The notes beneath the pieces are model-generated. The model did not search any database and had not been told where the DNA came from. It was given only the letters and a program-made list of their open reading frames with translations. Below, piece by piece: positions 12,158-24,340 of a stretch of DNA of 64,000 bases. The position numbers and the translations under genes are program-made. Within the stretch, counting starts at the first letter, position 1; each line of letters begins with the position of its first letter. Source of the stretch: Thelonectria olida (Eukaryota; Ascomycota; Sordariomycetes; Hypocreales; Nectriaceae); assembly GCA_020736575.1 (NCBI GenBank), contig JAGPYM010000003.1, positions 1,550,001-1,614,000 on the forward strand, given 5' to 3'.

Positions 12158-13091
12158 GTGATCAAAAGGGGTTTCGGCATGAACAGGCGAGCAGAGAATT
12201 TGTACGTTTCGAGAAGGAAGCAGAGGTGTACCATCGAGTTTGAGTTTCGAAACCTGTTTCTTGTGATAGGGAGCATATGGAAAGCTATTCTTGCTGTGGG
12301 CGGATGATTCTTGGGTTTTTATCTCTATTGTTTTCCTGCTCCTCTTCTTATATATGACCAATGAAGGGGCTAAACGATGGATAGGCAGACTTGGACGGAC
12401 GGACGGGTGGACGGCCCGTCTGCTTTGCCTTGCTTTGCTTTACTTTGCTTTACTTTGCTTTACTTTGCTTTGCTTTGATGTCGGACGGAGTCTGGAGACC
12501 CTTGTATTTCAATCATTTATGTACTTTCGTATACCCATCTCCTCGCCTCGTAGCTGTGAAGAATGACGTACGTTTTTTCAACATACGAACACTGTGCTTT
12601 AGTGATAATGACACTGGCGAGGGAGCCGTGAAGTGAAGCTACAAGAAACGGCATTTAGAATGCGTGACGCTTCCATCATCATACTATCTGAACACTCTTG
12701 AAGCTATCAATGTCTCCTAACCCAACTAGATGTTCGTTCAGTCTCCTCTTCGGATAGATGCCCATGTAGGTAATAGACCAATCTTCGCCGAGGAAACCCA
12801 AGAAGAGGTTCGCTCCAGCGTCGGCCACTGTGGTATTTTTCCTCCCTCCCTCCTCCCAAGACCTGGTTCCTACCACGGCGTCAGTGTCTTTATGTACAAG
12901 CTTCAACTTCCCGCGACTAACTTGACATGAAATAATACGAAAAGATGAATAAAAAAAATAAGGAGGAAACGCCGCCAGTCTTTCCCAGCATCTTCTTCGT
13001 CTCTACAGTACAGAACCGATCCCAGCATAACACGAAAGCAAAAAGACGCCAAAGGTTTGGAAGATTCTCATGCCACTAGCTCGAACGGAAT
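12158..13091. other. Convergent intergenic region PDS5/SNF5
   Basis: 930 bp containing the 3' UTRs of both genes and a pentanucleotide repeat. No gene seen. Confidence 0.55.
12421..12477. repeat. CTTTG/CTTTA pentanucleotide repeat
   Basis: About ten imperfect units alternating TTTGC and TTTAC, strand-asymmetric (pyrimidine-rich on plus). It lies about 270 bp after the PDS5 stop. Confidence 0.85.
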
Positions 13092-15274
13092 CTATGGCGG
13101 GTGGCCAGCAGCAGCGTTGGCCTCCCTACGCAGCCGGACTTTCTCGCGATGGCTTGAGAATTTAAGATGCGTCTCAAACTTCTGAGCCGTCATGTCCGGT
13201 CCAGGAGTGTAGAGTTTAGTAGTACAGTCCAGGCAGCGGATGCGCGGCAGCCAGGCGTATTTAACACCCTCGGGAAGAGGTTGGCCCTGGATAGGCTTTT
13301 CCGTCTTCGGATCCAAGTATGAGTATTTCATAATAGCCTCGAACTTGTCACCGTTGGTGTACTGCTTCTCAAGCTCCTTGAGAGCAAGAATGAGCCACTC
13401 CGGTGGGGGAGGCTGTGGAGAGCACAGGTTAGCTATGGACTTGTGTCAATCGTCATGTCAGAGATACTTACAGCTGGAGGGGGTGATTGCCCAGGCACAG
13501 GCGGGGGAGCTGGCAGACGACCTATTTGGCCAGGAGGAAAGGTCGACCCGCTCTGAGGAGGAGGCTGGGGGGTAGAGGTAGAGGGAGTTGATGGCGGAGG
13601 AGGCATGGCTTTTGCGGGAACAGGCAAACTGGGGGCACGGGGATGGGGGACGGGCGTCTGTGAAGGTGTCCTAAGGTCACGGTAATCGCCTCTCATCATT
13701 CTCCTGAGCTTCTCCCTGTTCACCTTCAACGTCACCACCAGGTGCGTAGGCTCCTCAGTCTCATCCCTAAAGCGACGAGAGGTCCTAGTCTCGTGGTGAT
13801 GTGACACCGACCCAGCTTCTGGGGTTTCGGAGCGGCCCAGGTTGGCCATTCTCTGCTGGGCCATTGAAGCGGCTCCACGCATTCCGCGTGTCCTAGCAGT
13901 GCCGCCGGTGATTTGCGACGGAGCAGGTGAGTCAGGAGCTGAATCTTCACTATCATCCGACTCGGACAGATCGCCGTCCCGAACAGCGCGCTTCCGGTTA
14001 GCACCGGCCGCCCTCTTGTATAAACGGCTCTCTTCGATTGAGCTGGCAGCTCCGGGAAGAACGGACGATACAATGAGTGTTCGAATGGTACGTTGTCTTT
14101 CTCGAAGATCGGGAAGTTGTGGGCCACCTCGGCGGTTGATAGAACGCTTTTGTCGCCGTTGTTCGCGCGAAAAGATTGTCTCGTTTCTCTCCAGATCGGC
14201 CTCGCTAAGCTCGTACAAGTAGGGTGCATATTCCTTGGCTTGCTGCTGCGGTCGGAAGACAACGGGGAGAGGGGTCTGGAGGAAGGCGTTGACGAGATCT
14301 GGGTCCTCGATAGGTCGTCCATCAAAGGGATGGCCAATGCTGTACAAACTCCTCGTGAATAGTTGTGTTTGCTCACGAATGCAATGCGCAATGGCCGTAG
14401 TAAACTCTCCGCTCAGAGAAAGATCTCTTGCCATACTAGCAGCAAAATCTTCTGGGGAGTTGAGAGGATTGTTGATGTCCCACTCGAATTGGTCAACAAG
14501 CGTGTGTTGGCCAATTGTGATGTTGAGTTTGATGAGAACCCGCATTTCGTCGTTCTTGTAAGCAGAGTAGGGGAGTTCGGGATCCAGCGCATCCTCCTCC
14601 GAATATGCGAAGGGATAGAAATCGTTGAGCTGTTCTCGCATCTGTTGGACAACTTGGTCATACACGGGTTGAGAGGCAGGAGCCTTCAAGCCCATATCTT
14701 CAACGAGCTGTGCTGCGAAAAGTTCGACCTGGAGGAGACGTTCGTGGAGGTTCCATGTAAGGGTATCGCGTAGCTTGATCTTATCCCATTCGACCTCCAG
14801 TCGCAGGGGGACCAGCTCCTCGTGTTGCTCGGCCTGCTTCAACATGTCCTTGCGCTTGTACTTAAGGGGGGGTGTGGTTCGATGGCCGGGTCGGGGCTTC
14901 TGGGAGGGATAGACGATCCTGGCGGGCGCCTGGTTCTCGGTATAGCCATTGGCGAATCCATTGTAGCCCTCGCCATAGAGCCTACTGGGGGTGAACCATT
15001 GGCGATAGTCGGTGCGAACCATGCGATACTCCTGACTCTTGTCCCGCGTGTCGGCAGTGGACTTGCGAGTATGGTCGAGCTGGCCACCGAGCGCTGCGGC
15101 GGCAATGGCATCACGGGTGATGAATCGCTCAACCATAAGCTTGTCGAACGTCTCCTTCGTACGAACGGGTATGTTCCCGGCGCTGTTGGGGGTCGAGTCC
15201 TTGTCGGGGCCGGACGTCGCGGTTGACGCCGACCCGGTCGCAGACGCCGTGAACGCGGAGGGCTGAGCGGCCAT
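13092..15274 (-). CDS. SNF5: SWI/SNF-type chromatin remodelling subunit Snf5
   Basis: Core subunit of the SWI/SNF (or RSC, as Sfh1) nucleosome remodeller. Exons (minus) are 13472-15274 and 13092-13412 (601 and 107 codons; 707 residues), with a 59-nt intron (GTAAGT, CTAACC, CACAG). The SNF5 domain, about residues 150-320, shows its two related halves beginning VPLRLEVEWDKIKLRDTL and MRVLIKLNITIGQHTLVDQF. An Arg-rich helix (REQRRQKRSINRR) and a Ser/Asp-rich segment follow. The middle to C-terminal region is Pro-rich. Exon 2 adds a Trp-containing helix and a Cys2-His2 motif (CLDC, then HLKFSSH). Without exon 2 the frame stops at 13433. Divergent from the gene at 16617. Confidence 0.92.
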
Positions 15275-16616
15275 GGTGGATGATAGTGGCTAGTCGCGGC
15301 GCAGCGGAAGGCCGCGACAATGGCGGCGACGGAGTATACGCGCTGGTCTTGAATACGGGGAATCGATGCGCGACGTTGAGAAGATGTCGGTGAGTCGAAC
15401 GGTTGGTGGCTGGTTGATGGGATGTTACGTGTGGCCGCGCGAGGCCAGAAAAGGTGCCAGGCAGTAAGTTAGTAAAGTGAAGAGGATTCTGTCGCGCCTC
15501 CCGCGAATGGCGAAACTTCGTGTTGGATGAACCGGGACGGGCTAGTGTGCATGTACTGCTACTCGCTAGCACGAGCTTTCTCCTGCCTAGTCGGCGTATA
15601 GTGTACTTTTCACCAGCCACACTCGTCGCGTGGCCTGTGTCAGCTGTAAACGCCACATGTTCAGATGTGGCTGTGCGATACCTCAGATGAGGATGCAAAC
15701 ATGTATCGAGGGCAAAGGTCAGCAGCATTTCGAAGATTTGGAAATGAGGTTAGGTTCAGGTTCCGAGGCTTGTGGCATATTTGTCTTCAGGGTGTTTTTG
15801 AGTTCCCAGGCCTATTCGTTGCTCAAGTCGAATTTACATAATGCACGTCGTCAACCACTTTCAACAAACACGCTGATTTGGGCGGGCCCTGCCGCGTATC
15901 TAATAAGTGTATTACACGAAGGGAAGTAACAGATGGGCCAAAAAATTGAGGAATAAAGCACCCCGAGAATTATCGAAACGAACTTATCGCATCCAATTGA
16001 AGACAAAACCATCCATGTATCGCATCTAACAATTGACGACCCATGGATTGCTGGTTGAGTTGTAGGGTAGGACCATTGAAGAAAGTGGGTAGGGCTGGAT
16101 GAAGTCATTGGATCTGTCCGCCAACAGTGACACCAAGCTCCTCGGGACAACCAACCCACAACAGCTCTGTGCCTGGTGGGAAAAAAAGGGCCGACAAAGA
16201 GCTCTAAGATAACTGCTGATGGGCTGCAAGAAGCTCGAAGGGCACAACAAAGCTGATAAAGCTGTAGAACTGCTGCAAAAGAAGAGCAACAATACCTACC
16301 ATCTCTTGCAGCTGATGCTTGCAGCTGTTCTGTGGCGCTTGCCCACAAAGATGCACGCACACGCGCACAACAAGAATCAATTGTGCCCCGACGTCAACTA
16401 ATCATCACACAATATGAAGTAACTAACCCCTCCTCCACACGTCCACATCCGTCTCATCTCTCCACCAACCCTCAAAGCCCTCCCCCAATCTCGACTCTGT
16501 GCGACTGACCTGCTTCCCCCGAGCATTTCCCATCCCATCCCTCTCACCACCTCCACCGTCCTTTACTTGTGCACATACCCATCGTTATAATCCAACCAGG
16601 CCAGACGACCTCCACC
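15275..16616. promoter_or_regulatory. Divergent promoter region SNF5 / EBP1-like
   Basis: 1.3 kb between two divergent starts. No gene supported. The 200 bp before the plus-strand start are CT-rich. Confidence 0.5.
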
Positions 16617-18222
16617 ATGTCGGACGCAAAGGAAGTCAAGGATGTCGGTACGTTATTACTTGAATAATATCTCTTCCCTACCTTAGGCATTCACTAGACG
16701 CGTACCCACGCTCGACGTGACTGGCCGCGGGCTGCTGCGTCGTTGTTGAAATATTGGTCAACAAACCTGTTGCTAATGCCGATGCCCCTCGTCATTACCC
16801 CGCCAAAGCGACAAAACACCACTGCCCATCCATCACCAGCTCCTGCGCCACCATCACCTCACTGTGAATATAGCTACAAGCATACTAACCAGTTGCTCCT
16901 CAACATAGATTACTCTTTGAGTAACCCCGACACCCTCACCAAGTACAAGACCGCTGCTCAGATTTCCGAGAAGGTCTTGGCCGAGGTGTCCAAGCTCGTC
17001 GTCCCTGGCGCCAAGTATGTCGAGGTCTGCCAGGCCGGTGATAAGCTGATCGAGGAGGAGGTTGCCAAGGTCTACCGAGGCAAGAAGATCACCAAGGGTA
17101 TGCCCCATCACCATCTTTAGCTTCAATTGCTTTTGATGACTGATCCTGCCAACAGGTTTCTCCCACCCCACCACCGTCTCTCCCGCGTCCTACGTCACTC
17201 CCTACACGCCCCTCACTTCCGATGAGGCCGAGGCCAGCCTCGAAATCAAGGAGAACGAGCCCATCAAGATCCAGCTTGGTGCCCAGATCGATGGCTTCGG
17301 GTCCATTGTTTGCGACACTGTCATTGCCCGCGCTGCGGACAAGGCCGATGAGCCCATCACTGGCCGACAGGCCGACCTTCTCCTGGCCAACTACTATGCC
17401 AACGAGCTCCTCTTGCGACTGATGATCCCTCCTGGTTTGTTGGCTCAGGGTTCCGAGGAGGAGAAGGCCAGGGCCGCCTCCCAGAAGGCCCCGACCCAGG
17501 CCAGGATTACCCAACTCATCGAGAAGGTGTGCAGTGCCTACGAAGTCAACCTGGTCGAGAGCACCACCTCGTGGCTGTTCGACCGCAACGAAATCGAGGG
17601 ATCCAAGAAGATTGTCCTCGCTCCCTCTGAAGGTAGCAAGGGCGAGGGTGTCCCCGAAGTCGGCGAGGTCTGGGGTGTCGAGATGGGCGTCAGCTTGGGC
17701 TCCGGCAAGGTCAAGTCTATTGATCAGCGACCTACTCTCCACCGCCGTACCAACCAGACGTACGGTCTGAAGCGACCTACCTCTCGTAAGATCCTCTCCG
17801 AGGTCGTCAAGAAGTTCGGCACCTTCCCTTTCAGCTTGAGACAGCTGGACGACGAGCGCGACGCCAAGTCTGGTGTCGTTGAGTGTGTTCGAGGCAACAT
17901 TTTCCGCCAGTACGAGCTTGTTGGAGACAAGGAGAACGCCGAGGTCGCTCGTTACCTCACCACTTTCGGTAAGTCGCATTAGCAGACTCGGGATGAGTGA
18001 CCAAGAGAAAGAAGCTTGCTAACATGAAGTACAGCCATTACCAAGAACGGTATCACCAAGCTTGGTGCTGCCCCTACTCTCGACTTGACCAAGTTCCAGA
18101 CGGACAAGAAGATTGAGGATGAGGAGATTCTTAAGATTCTTGAGCAGCCCATTGCCCGAAACACGGGCAACAAGAAGAACAAGAACAAGAAGAAGACGGC
18201 CAAGAAGGAGGGCGAGGCTTAA
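16617..18222 (+). CDS. EBP1/PA2G4-family protein (Cdb4-like), methionine-aminopeptidase fold
   Basis: Member of the PA2G4/EBP1 group, related to fission-yeast curved-DNA-binding protein Cdb4. These proteins have the type 2 methionine aminopeptidase fold but no peptidase activity and act in ribosome-associated or nucleolar functions. Exons are 16617-16647, 16909-17097, 17156-17968 and 18035-18222, giving 406 residues. Intron 1 is long (261 nt); the others are about 60 nt. Diagnostic segments are NPDTLTKYKTAAQI, the HPTTVSPASYVTPYTPL region, QLGAQIDGFGSIVCDTV and the LVESTTSWLFDRNE loop. The C-terminus is Lys/Asn-rich, matching the nucleic-acid-binding tail of the family. Arx1 is the alternative within the superfamily but is longer and carries different inserts. 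Confidence 0.9.
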
Positions 18223-20074
18223 ACGAAGCCGATGAAAGAAATGAATGGCTCAGGGGCCACCGAGATGTAAGCAAATTTGAATGGCTGCTGGGGCGAAAGG
18301 TGCAAAAAAAAAAAAAAGGAGAAAAAGAACAAGAAATTCGCTTTCATGTATGTCTACAAGTCGGGGCCACGGCCGTGCTGTCCTGAGGAGGGGTTGGCTG
18401 GTCTCGTTGGTTGGAAAGCCCTTCGTGGCGTCCGGTCAGTTGGTCGGTGAAGGCTGCCAGGGACGTCAAAGCCCCACGAAGGACGGTCTCCCATCAACAT
18501 CATCATGCCAGTCAAGGTAGGCGAGCGGAGGCCAGGTAACTTATATATCAAGGTAGAAACGAAAGCCACCAAAACCGGGAACTGATGACAAGTTGCCTTT
18601 CTGAAAACCCAAGGGTCTGAATCTTGATTGCGGTTTGTTTGTGCGTGCTGATAGATGGCATCTGATTGGGAGAGGGATGGAAGCGTCTGTTGGGGTCAGA
18701 GGGGGAGATGGAGATGAATCGGGATCATGGCTCAATCACAGACGAGGGGAAGGGGGAGATGCATGACAGAGGTGTTGTCACGGGATGATGAGTCATGAAC
18801 GGAGTGAGGGAAGAGAGGAGACAACAGCGGGTAGACGTAGGAGAGAAGGCAACCAACCTGCAGAAGGATGCATCATGGCTGTTTGACCGAGGGGGCAAGA
18901 CATGAGTTAGGGGGCTGGATGATGAGATGACTACTGATGGATGATGGTGAAGCAGTCACGCAACCCCAATGCAATGGATGCAATGGATGCAATGGCAGTA
19001 ATGCATGGCCCGAGACAAGACGAGCAAGAGCTGGCGGTGACTGAGTGGACGACATGTCGTCTCCCCTCTCAACGGCCCTGGGCCACCCAGTCAACCGATC
19101 GTTCGACCGTCGCCCAGTCACCCACTTCTCGATTCCCAGCTAAACGATCGGCCTTGGCTGGTGTACGAATACTTTGTACATGCGGGTGCGGGCGGGCCAT
19201 TGCTGGCTGCCCGTTGTTGGGATCTGCGAGTGAGTGTCGACAAACACTGTGTTTCATTTGCTTTCCATTCGTTGTACGAATATGTGGTGAGGGTTCTGGG
19301 ACTAATGAATTGCCTAGGCAGTCGTAGATGTCCATATCTGATCGAGTTCGAGTTAGTTAGCGAAGAGGCGGACGGGAAACTGGAAACGGGAGCGCGGGCC
19401 TTTGCTAGCCTGGAACCAGCAGCTGGAAGCTTGAGCTTGAAGCCGGCGGCGGGGAGCTCTTGTTAGGTGGTGGTGATGGCTCCTAGCTGCTGCTATGAGT
19501 TAACTCACTGCCATTCACACAGTCGTCTTCACTAACAACAGCACATGATATCACAAGCAAAACGAGAGGGGGCACGAAGCCCACTGGTGATCCTCATTGT
19601 TCATTGCCTATTCATCACCAGGGCGGCAGCCGTTGTGCCGTTATTGCGCAGCCCATTCATTCACCAGCTCAAAGTGCACATCCACCACATGCGTCGTTGC
19701 ATGAATCCCAGCCAAAGAAGGGAATAAAAGAGAGGCCAAAACACGACAGCCCTGCCTCTCGACGTGTGCCTCCTGGTGGGAATTGCTTTGCTTTTTATTT
19801 TTTTTTTCGTCCCCTGTGCTTGAGCCTTGCAAGCTGGGGCGCGCGCTGTTTGTAGCACTCGGCCGCCCGCCCCCCTTGTCCGACACGCCTCGCTCGCCCG
19901 CCTCCTCCGACAGACACCTGCGTCGTCTCTTCCTCCAAACTATTATCTTCGCAGGGAGCCGCCTTTCCACCACAACCACCACCCAACAGCCGAACACCAC
20001 CCTTCTTCATCCTTCCTTCACATCCGAAACCTGCCACCTCTCTCCTGAAGACGCGAATCTTGCAGCAGACATTC
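18223..20074. other. Intergenic region upstream of RCO1
   Basis: 1.85 kb with a poly-A run near 18304, a small 9-bp tandem repeat and no supportable gene. ORFs near 19550-20170 overlap on both strands and look like chance. Confidence 0.5.
18969..18995. repeat. Three tandem copies of ATGCAATGG
   Basis: Perfect 9-bp unit repeated three times in intergenic DNA. Confidence 0.9.
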
Positions 20075-20095
20075 ATGCTGCACCCCAAGAACTAA
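20075..20095 (+). promoter_or_regulatory. Short upstream ORF in the RCO1 leader
   Basis: ATG followed by five codons and TAA, encoding six residues. The stop codon directly abuts the predicted 5'-UTR splice donor at 20096. Whether the leader is transcribed from here is inferred. Confidence 0.45.
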
Positions 20096-20163
20096 GTAAA
20101 CATTTTTTTCTTTTGGAATTCTCTTCACGCGTTGCCCAGTACCCGTTTCTAACGCTCTTGCAG
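20096..20163 (+). other. Predicted 5'-UTR intron of RCO1
   Basis: GTAAAC donor, TTTCTAAC branch site and CTTGCAG acceptor define a 68-nt intron ending 64 nt before the chosen start codon. Confidence 0.6.
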
Positions 20164-20227
20164 GTCTGAAGAGGTGCGCTCGCTGCCCGTCCCTTGGCCC
20201 AGGGGGCGAACCAGCCAGCCCGGCACC

Positions 20228-21244
20228 ATGGTGTCTTCCACCACGCGAGCTTCGCGTTCTCGTTTTTCGAGTCCGGCTCAGCACTTGAATGGGTCTCAAA
20301 AGGAGCAAAATGACCACTCAAAGACGTCTGCTTCCACCCAGGCCTCCCGGGATTTTATGCAGAGATGGTTGGAGCCTACCGTGCAAGCCAAGGCGAGCTT
20401 CGAGGACGACGGTCTCATGAGATACGGCGTCGTCGAGAACATGGCTCCCTTGGGCGCCCTTCCTAAGAACAAGAAGCCCGCTCCCGAGACCACCTCTACC
20501 GTGCGCAAGATCATTTTGAGGCCGTCGGGCGCGAGCCTGGCAAAATCTGCCTCAGAGCCAGAGCCCGCCGCCGAGGCCCCAGCCTCTGCATCACCCCCTC
20601 CCGCTCCTGCCCTTCCCTCCACACCGCCCCGGCGCAAGTCCATCGCCGTCAAAATCCCAGTGGACGACGACGAAGAAGATGAGGACTACGAGCCGAAGCT
20701 GCCTGCCAAGCGCCGTCAGTCAGGTCGTGCATCCCTGGCAAGACGAACTCGCCGGTCTTCTGGTGCGAGGAGGAGCTCCGCGGCAGAGGCGACAAAGCCA
20801 GAGTCGCCCAAAGAAACCAAGGCTTCTCCCAAAGAAGCAAAGGAGGCAACAGAGGCAAATGAGACCAAACAACCGTCACGTTCTGCACCCGAAGACAAAG
20901 AGTTTACCGAAAAGGTCATTGAATCAGCCGTGGATGAAGCACTCAAACACTACCGCTATCCGACTGCCTGGGCTCTGAGAACGCTTTATGACGAAAATTC
21001 ACACGACCGGCAGTTTGTGGCCATGATTGAGGACATATTCCACCAGACGGCAGACGCAGACACGCTCCGAAAGTGGTCGAAGCAAATAGAGGACAAGAAG
21101 CGTGAGGGCAAGAAGGACAATCAGGGTTGCTACTACTTCATCCCCCCGTCCACCAACCACCGCTTCACACCCCACAAACCCAAGACGGCCCCTTACGCAT
21201 ATCTTTTGCATCGACATCAGGGCCAAGAAGATCAAGAAGAGGAA

Positions 21245-21276
<32 letters not shown>

Positions 21277-24200
21277 AGCGCAGTCGGAACGAGGTCGGGC
21301 ACCCAAGAGGGCCAAAACGTCGCACTCTGGGCATACCCATACCCATACCCACTCCCACGCCACCCGCGACTCGCCCCGAAAAATGGCGTCGGGGGGCAGC
21401 AACAGCGCCAGCGCCAGCGACAACAACCACAACGGCGTCAACCGGGAGCAGCCCAGCACGCCTCCCTTTCGAAGGCGCGCGCCAAGACGCGACTCTGCCT
21501 CGAGCGACTCTTCTCTGTCATCCGCCATGAGCCTGTCGTCGCCCGAAGTGAGCATTGCCAGCGTCAGCCCGACTCGCCGAGGGGGAGGGAGGACCAACCG
21601 CCCTGGACCCGAACCCAGCGCTGGGCCAAAATCTCAGCCAATCACGACTCGCCGCAAATCGCTCGCCGCCCAGTCCAAGCAACCCCCATCCAGCCCTTCC
21701 ACATCAACCTCTCCCATCCAAATCAACTCATCCAACGACTCTGAGGTGCATGCCAGTGCAAGTGCCAGCATGCCGGGTAGGGTTTCCGCTGCGCAGCTCT
21801 TCCCGAATCTGCCCAGCAAGTCATCAAAGACGGCCAAGGGCAAGGTCCCTATGCCGCAAGAAGAGGCTTCATCCCCCAACGAAGATGCAGAGTCCTTTTG
21901 GAACAGGAGACGAGATGCGCGACGCTTCACAAACAGCGCCACCGTCACGGAGAGTTCTGTGCGCGGCGCCAGCGAGGAGCAGCTTGTCACGCCCGTCAAG
22001 AAGCAGAGGAAGACGCGCCAGTCCATTGTCGTGCCACCCACGACGAGATCAACGCGATCTGCGAGCAAGAGGCCTCACGACGAGCTCGACATTGCCGTTT
22101 CTCCCGTCGCCTGGTCCTTCCAGGGCGAAGGCAGTTCCACGGTGGGATCGCGAGCCGTGACGCCGACGCTGCGTCCAGCGAAGAAGCAGAGATCTGGGCT
22201 TCGTGTCAAGTCATCGTAAGTGTCGCCCCCCAACTCAGCCACATTCATCATTTTGCGTCCACAACAACATGGGAAATCATCACCAAAGCACCTTCTCCGC
22301 GCCCTGGCATCGCTACCACCGCGTTGGGGTCTCAGTCTGAGGGATGGTAAGAGCGGGTCGTCGCGTCAGTGGCCACGTCTCATCTCATCTCACTCTGGCT
22401 CACGACCAGCATCGCGCTGGAAGATTGGACGCGTATTTCATCGTTTGGGGAGGAATCGTCTCGTTTCAGCACCAAAACTCCGTGATATGCCATCTGCTAA
22501 CACCAAACGTCGTCGTTTTAGGCCCGTCAAGAAGAGAGGAGGAACCGCCGCAGGGCTTCCTCGGTCCAGCGGTGACTCTGCTGTCCCCGGCGCATCGAAA
22601 GACCAGGTATGTGATACATGTCTTCATCAGCAGCACATCGCGAGTCTTTCTGGACATATTTTCCCTTTCACGATGGAGTACCAAGGGAGATGGCGAGCAT
22701 TTCGGACGCTCCCCACGTCGTGACGCCTGTTTTTCTCCCATCACCACCCACCCCCAACGAGCACCAAGGATCGATCACCAGACAACGGCAATTTTGATGG
22801 CCCTTGCAGATCCGCTTTTCCGGCCACCCCCCTCCAGCCCTCGGCCCCCCCCGGATGTGTTGATGTGCTGTGTAAGGATGTGACAGGACAGTGTAGAAGC
22901 TGACAGAATCTCTCTCCCTCAGGTTTCAGACAATGAAGAAGAGTGCTCCGCTTGCGGTGCCGCTGGTGATGTCGTCTGCTGTGACGGATGCCCCCGATCA
23001 TTCCACTTCGAATGCGTGGGAATGTCTCGGTCCGACCCTCTGCCTGACGAGTGGTATTGCAACGAGTGCATGTTCAGCAAGTTTCCTTCCAAGGTTCCCG
23101 TGCACAAGGGCGTCTTCGCTAGTGCCCTGAACCATCTCGAGAAGAGCATCCCTCGATCATACAGCCTGCCCAAGGAGCTACAGGAACGTTTCGAAGGTGT
23201 CAAAGCTGGTCCTGACGGCGGCTACGAAGAGATCACGGCCACCAAGACGACCAGGTAAGTCCCACTTGCACCATATATCCGCAAGCACATGATCTAACCC
23301 GAATGCGAACCTGCAGAAAGAAACCTGGCTATGAAGAGGTGGTTGATTTCTTCAAGCAACGCGAGGATGGCCAAGCCGTGCTCTGTCATGGCTGCCAGAA
23401 ATCTGCTACCGATGTGCGAGCTATTATGCCCTGCAGCGTGTGCTCTTTGCACTGGCATCTCGACTGCTTAGATCCGCCGCTTGCTGTGCCTCACATGCCT
23501 AAGACCTGGCGCTGTCCCGCGCATGCCGACGATGTCAGGGCTCAGGCGCAGCGAGCCGGGCCAGCTCATCGGTACCGCAAGGCCAAGGACGGCCCAGTCA
23601 TTACCCCTGCCATCTCTCGCGGCCTCAAGAATAATGGCATCATTGAAGTAGACTGGAGTGATGAGCCTGACCTGCCCAATAACTCGGGCTGGCCAGATCC
23701 AGCTTCATTCGGCAAAACATACAAACTCCAGGCAAACGGCCTCATCCTCGACTGCATCGAGCAATTACGTCGCCAAGGGGCTGGCTATGGCCCCCGCCAG
23801 GACGAGCAACGGTGGCTGTCTTATTTGCCCTTGCCTGTAGAAGACCCCAACCGCCCCATCAAGGGCTCTGACATGCAGAGAACCGTCAACGAGATCCAAG
23901 TAGCGTTGTCTCTCAACGGCTTGAAGCTGTCCAGGTCGGAGAATATCGACCAGCTGATCTCGGCCCTTCTTGTAAGTTGCACTAGCCAACTAGTCTCTAT
24001 GACACCAACACTGATGAATTCACAGCAAAATGCCGACCCCAGCGTTGTGGCCTTGATGGCAAAGAACAACGCAAACAGTATCGCCACGGGAAAACTGACA
24101 GAGGGCGACAAAATCGGTCTGCGAGCTCTCTTGGCCCAGATGGATGCCATGTCAGCTCGTATCCGAGACGTTCTAGGCGAAGCACCACGCATGCTCGAGC

Positions 24201-24340
24201 GAGACAACGAGATGTCTAACATACTATCTCCCGAGGAATCTGTCATCGACGCTACCGGGAAGATGACACCAACTCCAGTCACGGAGCCCACACCCCCTTC
24301 TACCTTTGACCACGCTGAAGGTTCTATGGACCTTGATTAA
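20228..24340 (+). CDS. RCO1: Double PHD-finger protein Rco1 (Rpd3S/Clr6 complex II subunit)
   Basis: Subunit of the small Rpd3 histone deacetylase complex, which reads H3 tails over transcribed genes and suppresses cryptic initiation. Exons are 20228-22215, 22522-22606, 22923-23254, 23317-23971 and 24026-24340 (1124 residues). The start is CACCATGG at 20228; an in-frame ATG lies upstream at 20174. The N-terminal half is disordered, with Asp8 and His/Thr runs. A first PHD finger (about 699-743) begins CSACG and has CCDGC, HFEC and WYCNEC. A second (about 825-872) has CHGC, CSVC, HWHLDC and WRCPAH. The pair with its spacer is the Rco1/Cph1 arrangement. Introns 1 and 2 are unusually long (306 and 316 nt). 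Confidence 0.88.
21251..21274 (+). repeat. GAC repeat coding for eight Asp
   Basis: Eight consecutive GAC codons in the disordered part of RCO1. Confidence 0.95.
21332..21358 (+). repeat. His-Thr dipeptide repeat
   Basis: CATACC units encode HTHTHTHSH within RCO1, a low-complexity expansion. Confidence 0.9.

Noticed and set aside
17089..17979. 296-codon minus-strand open frame across the EBP1-like gene
   Set aside because: Shadow of a well-supported spliced gene on the other strand; Leu/Gly/Asp-rich without motifs.
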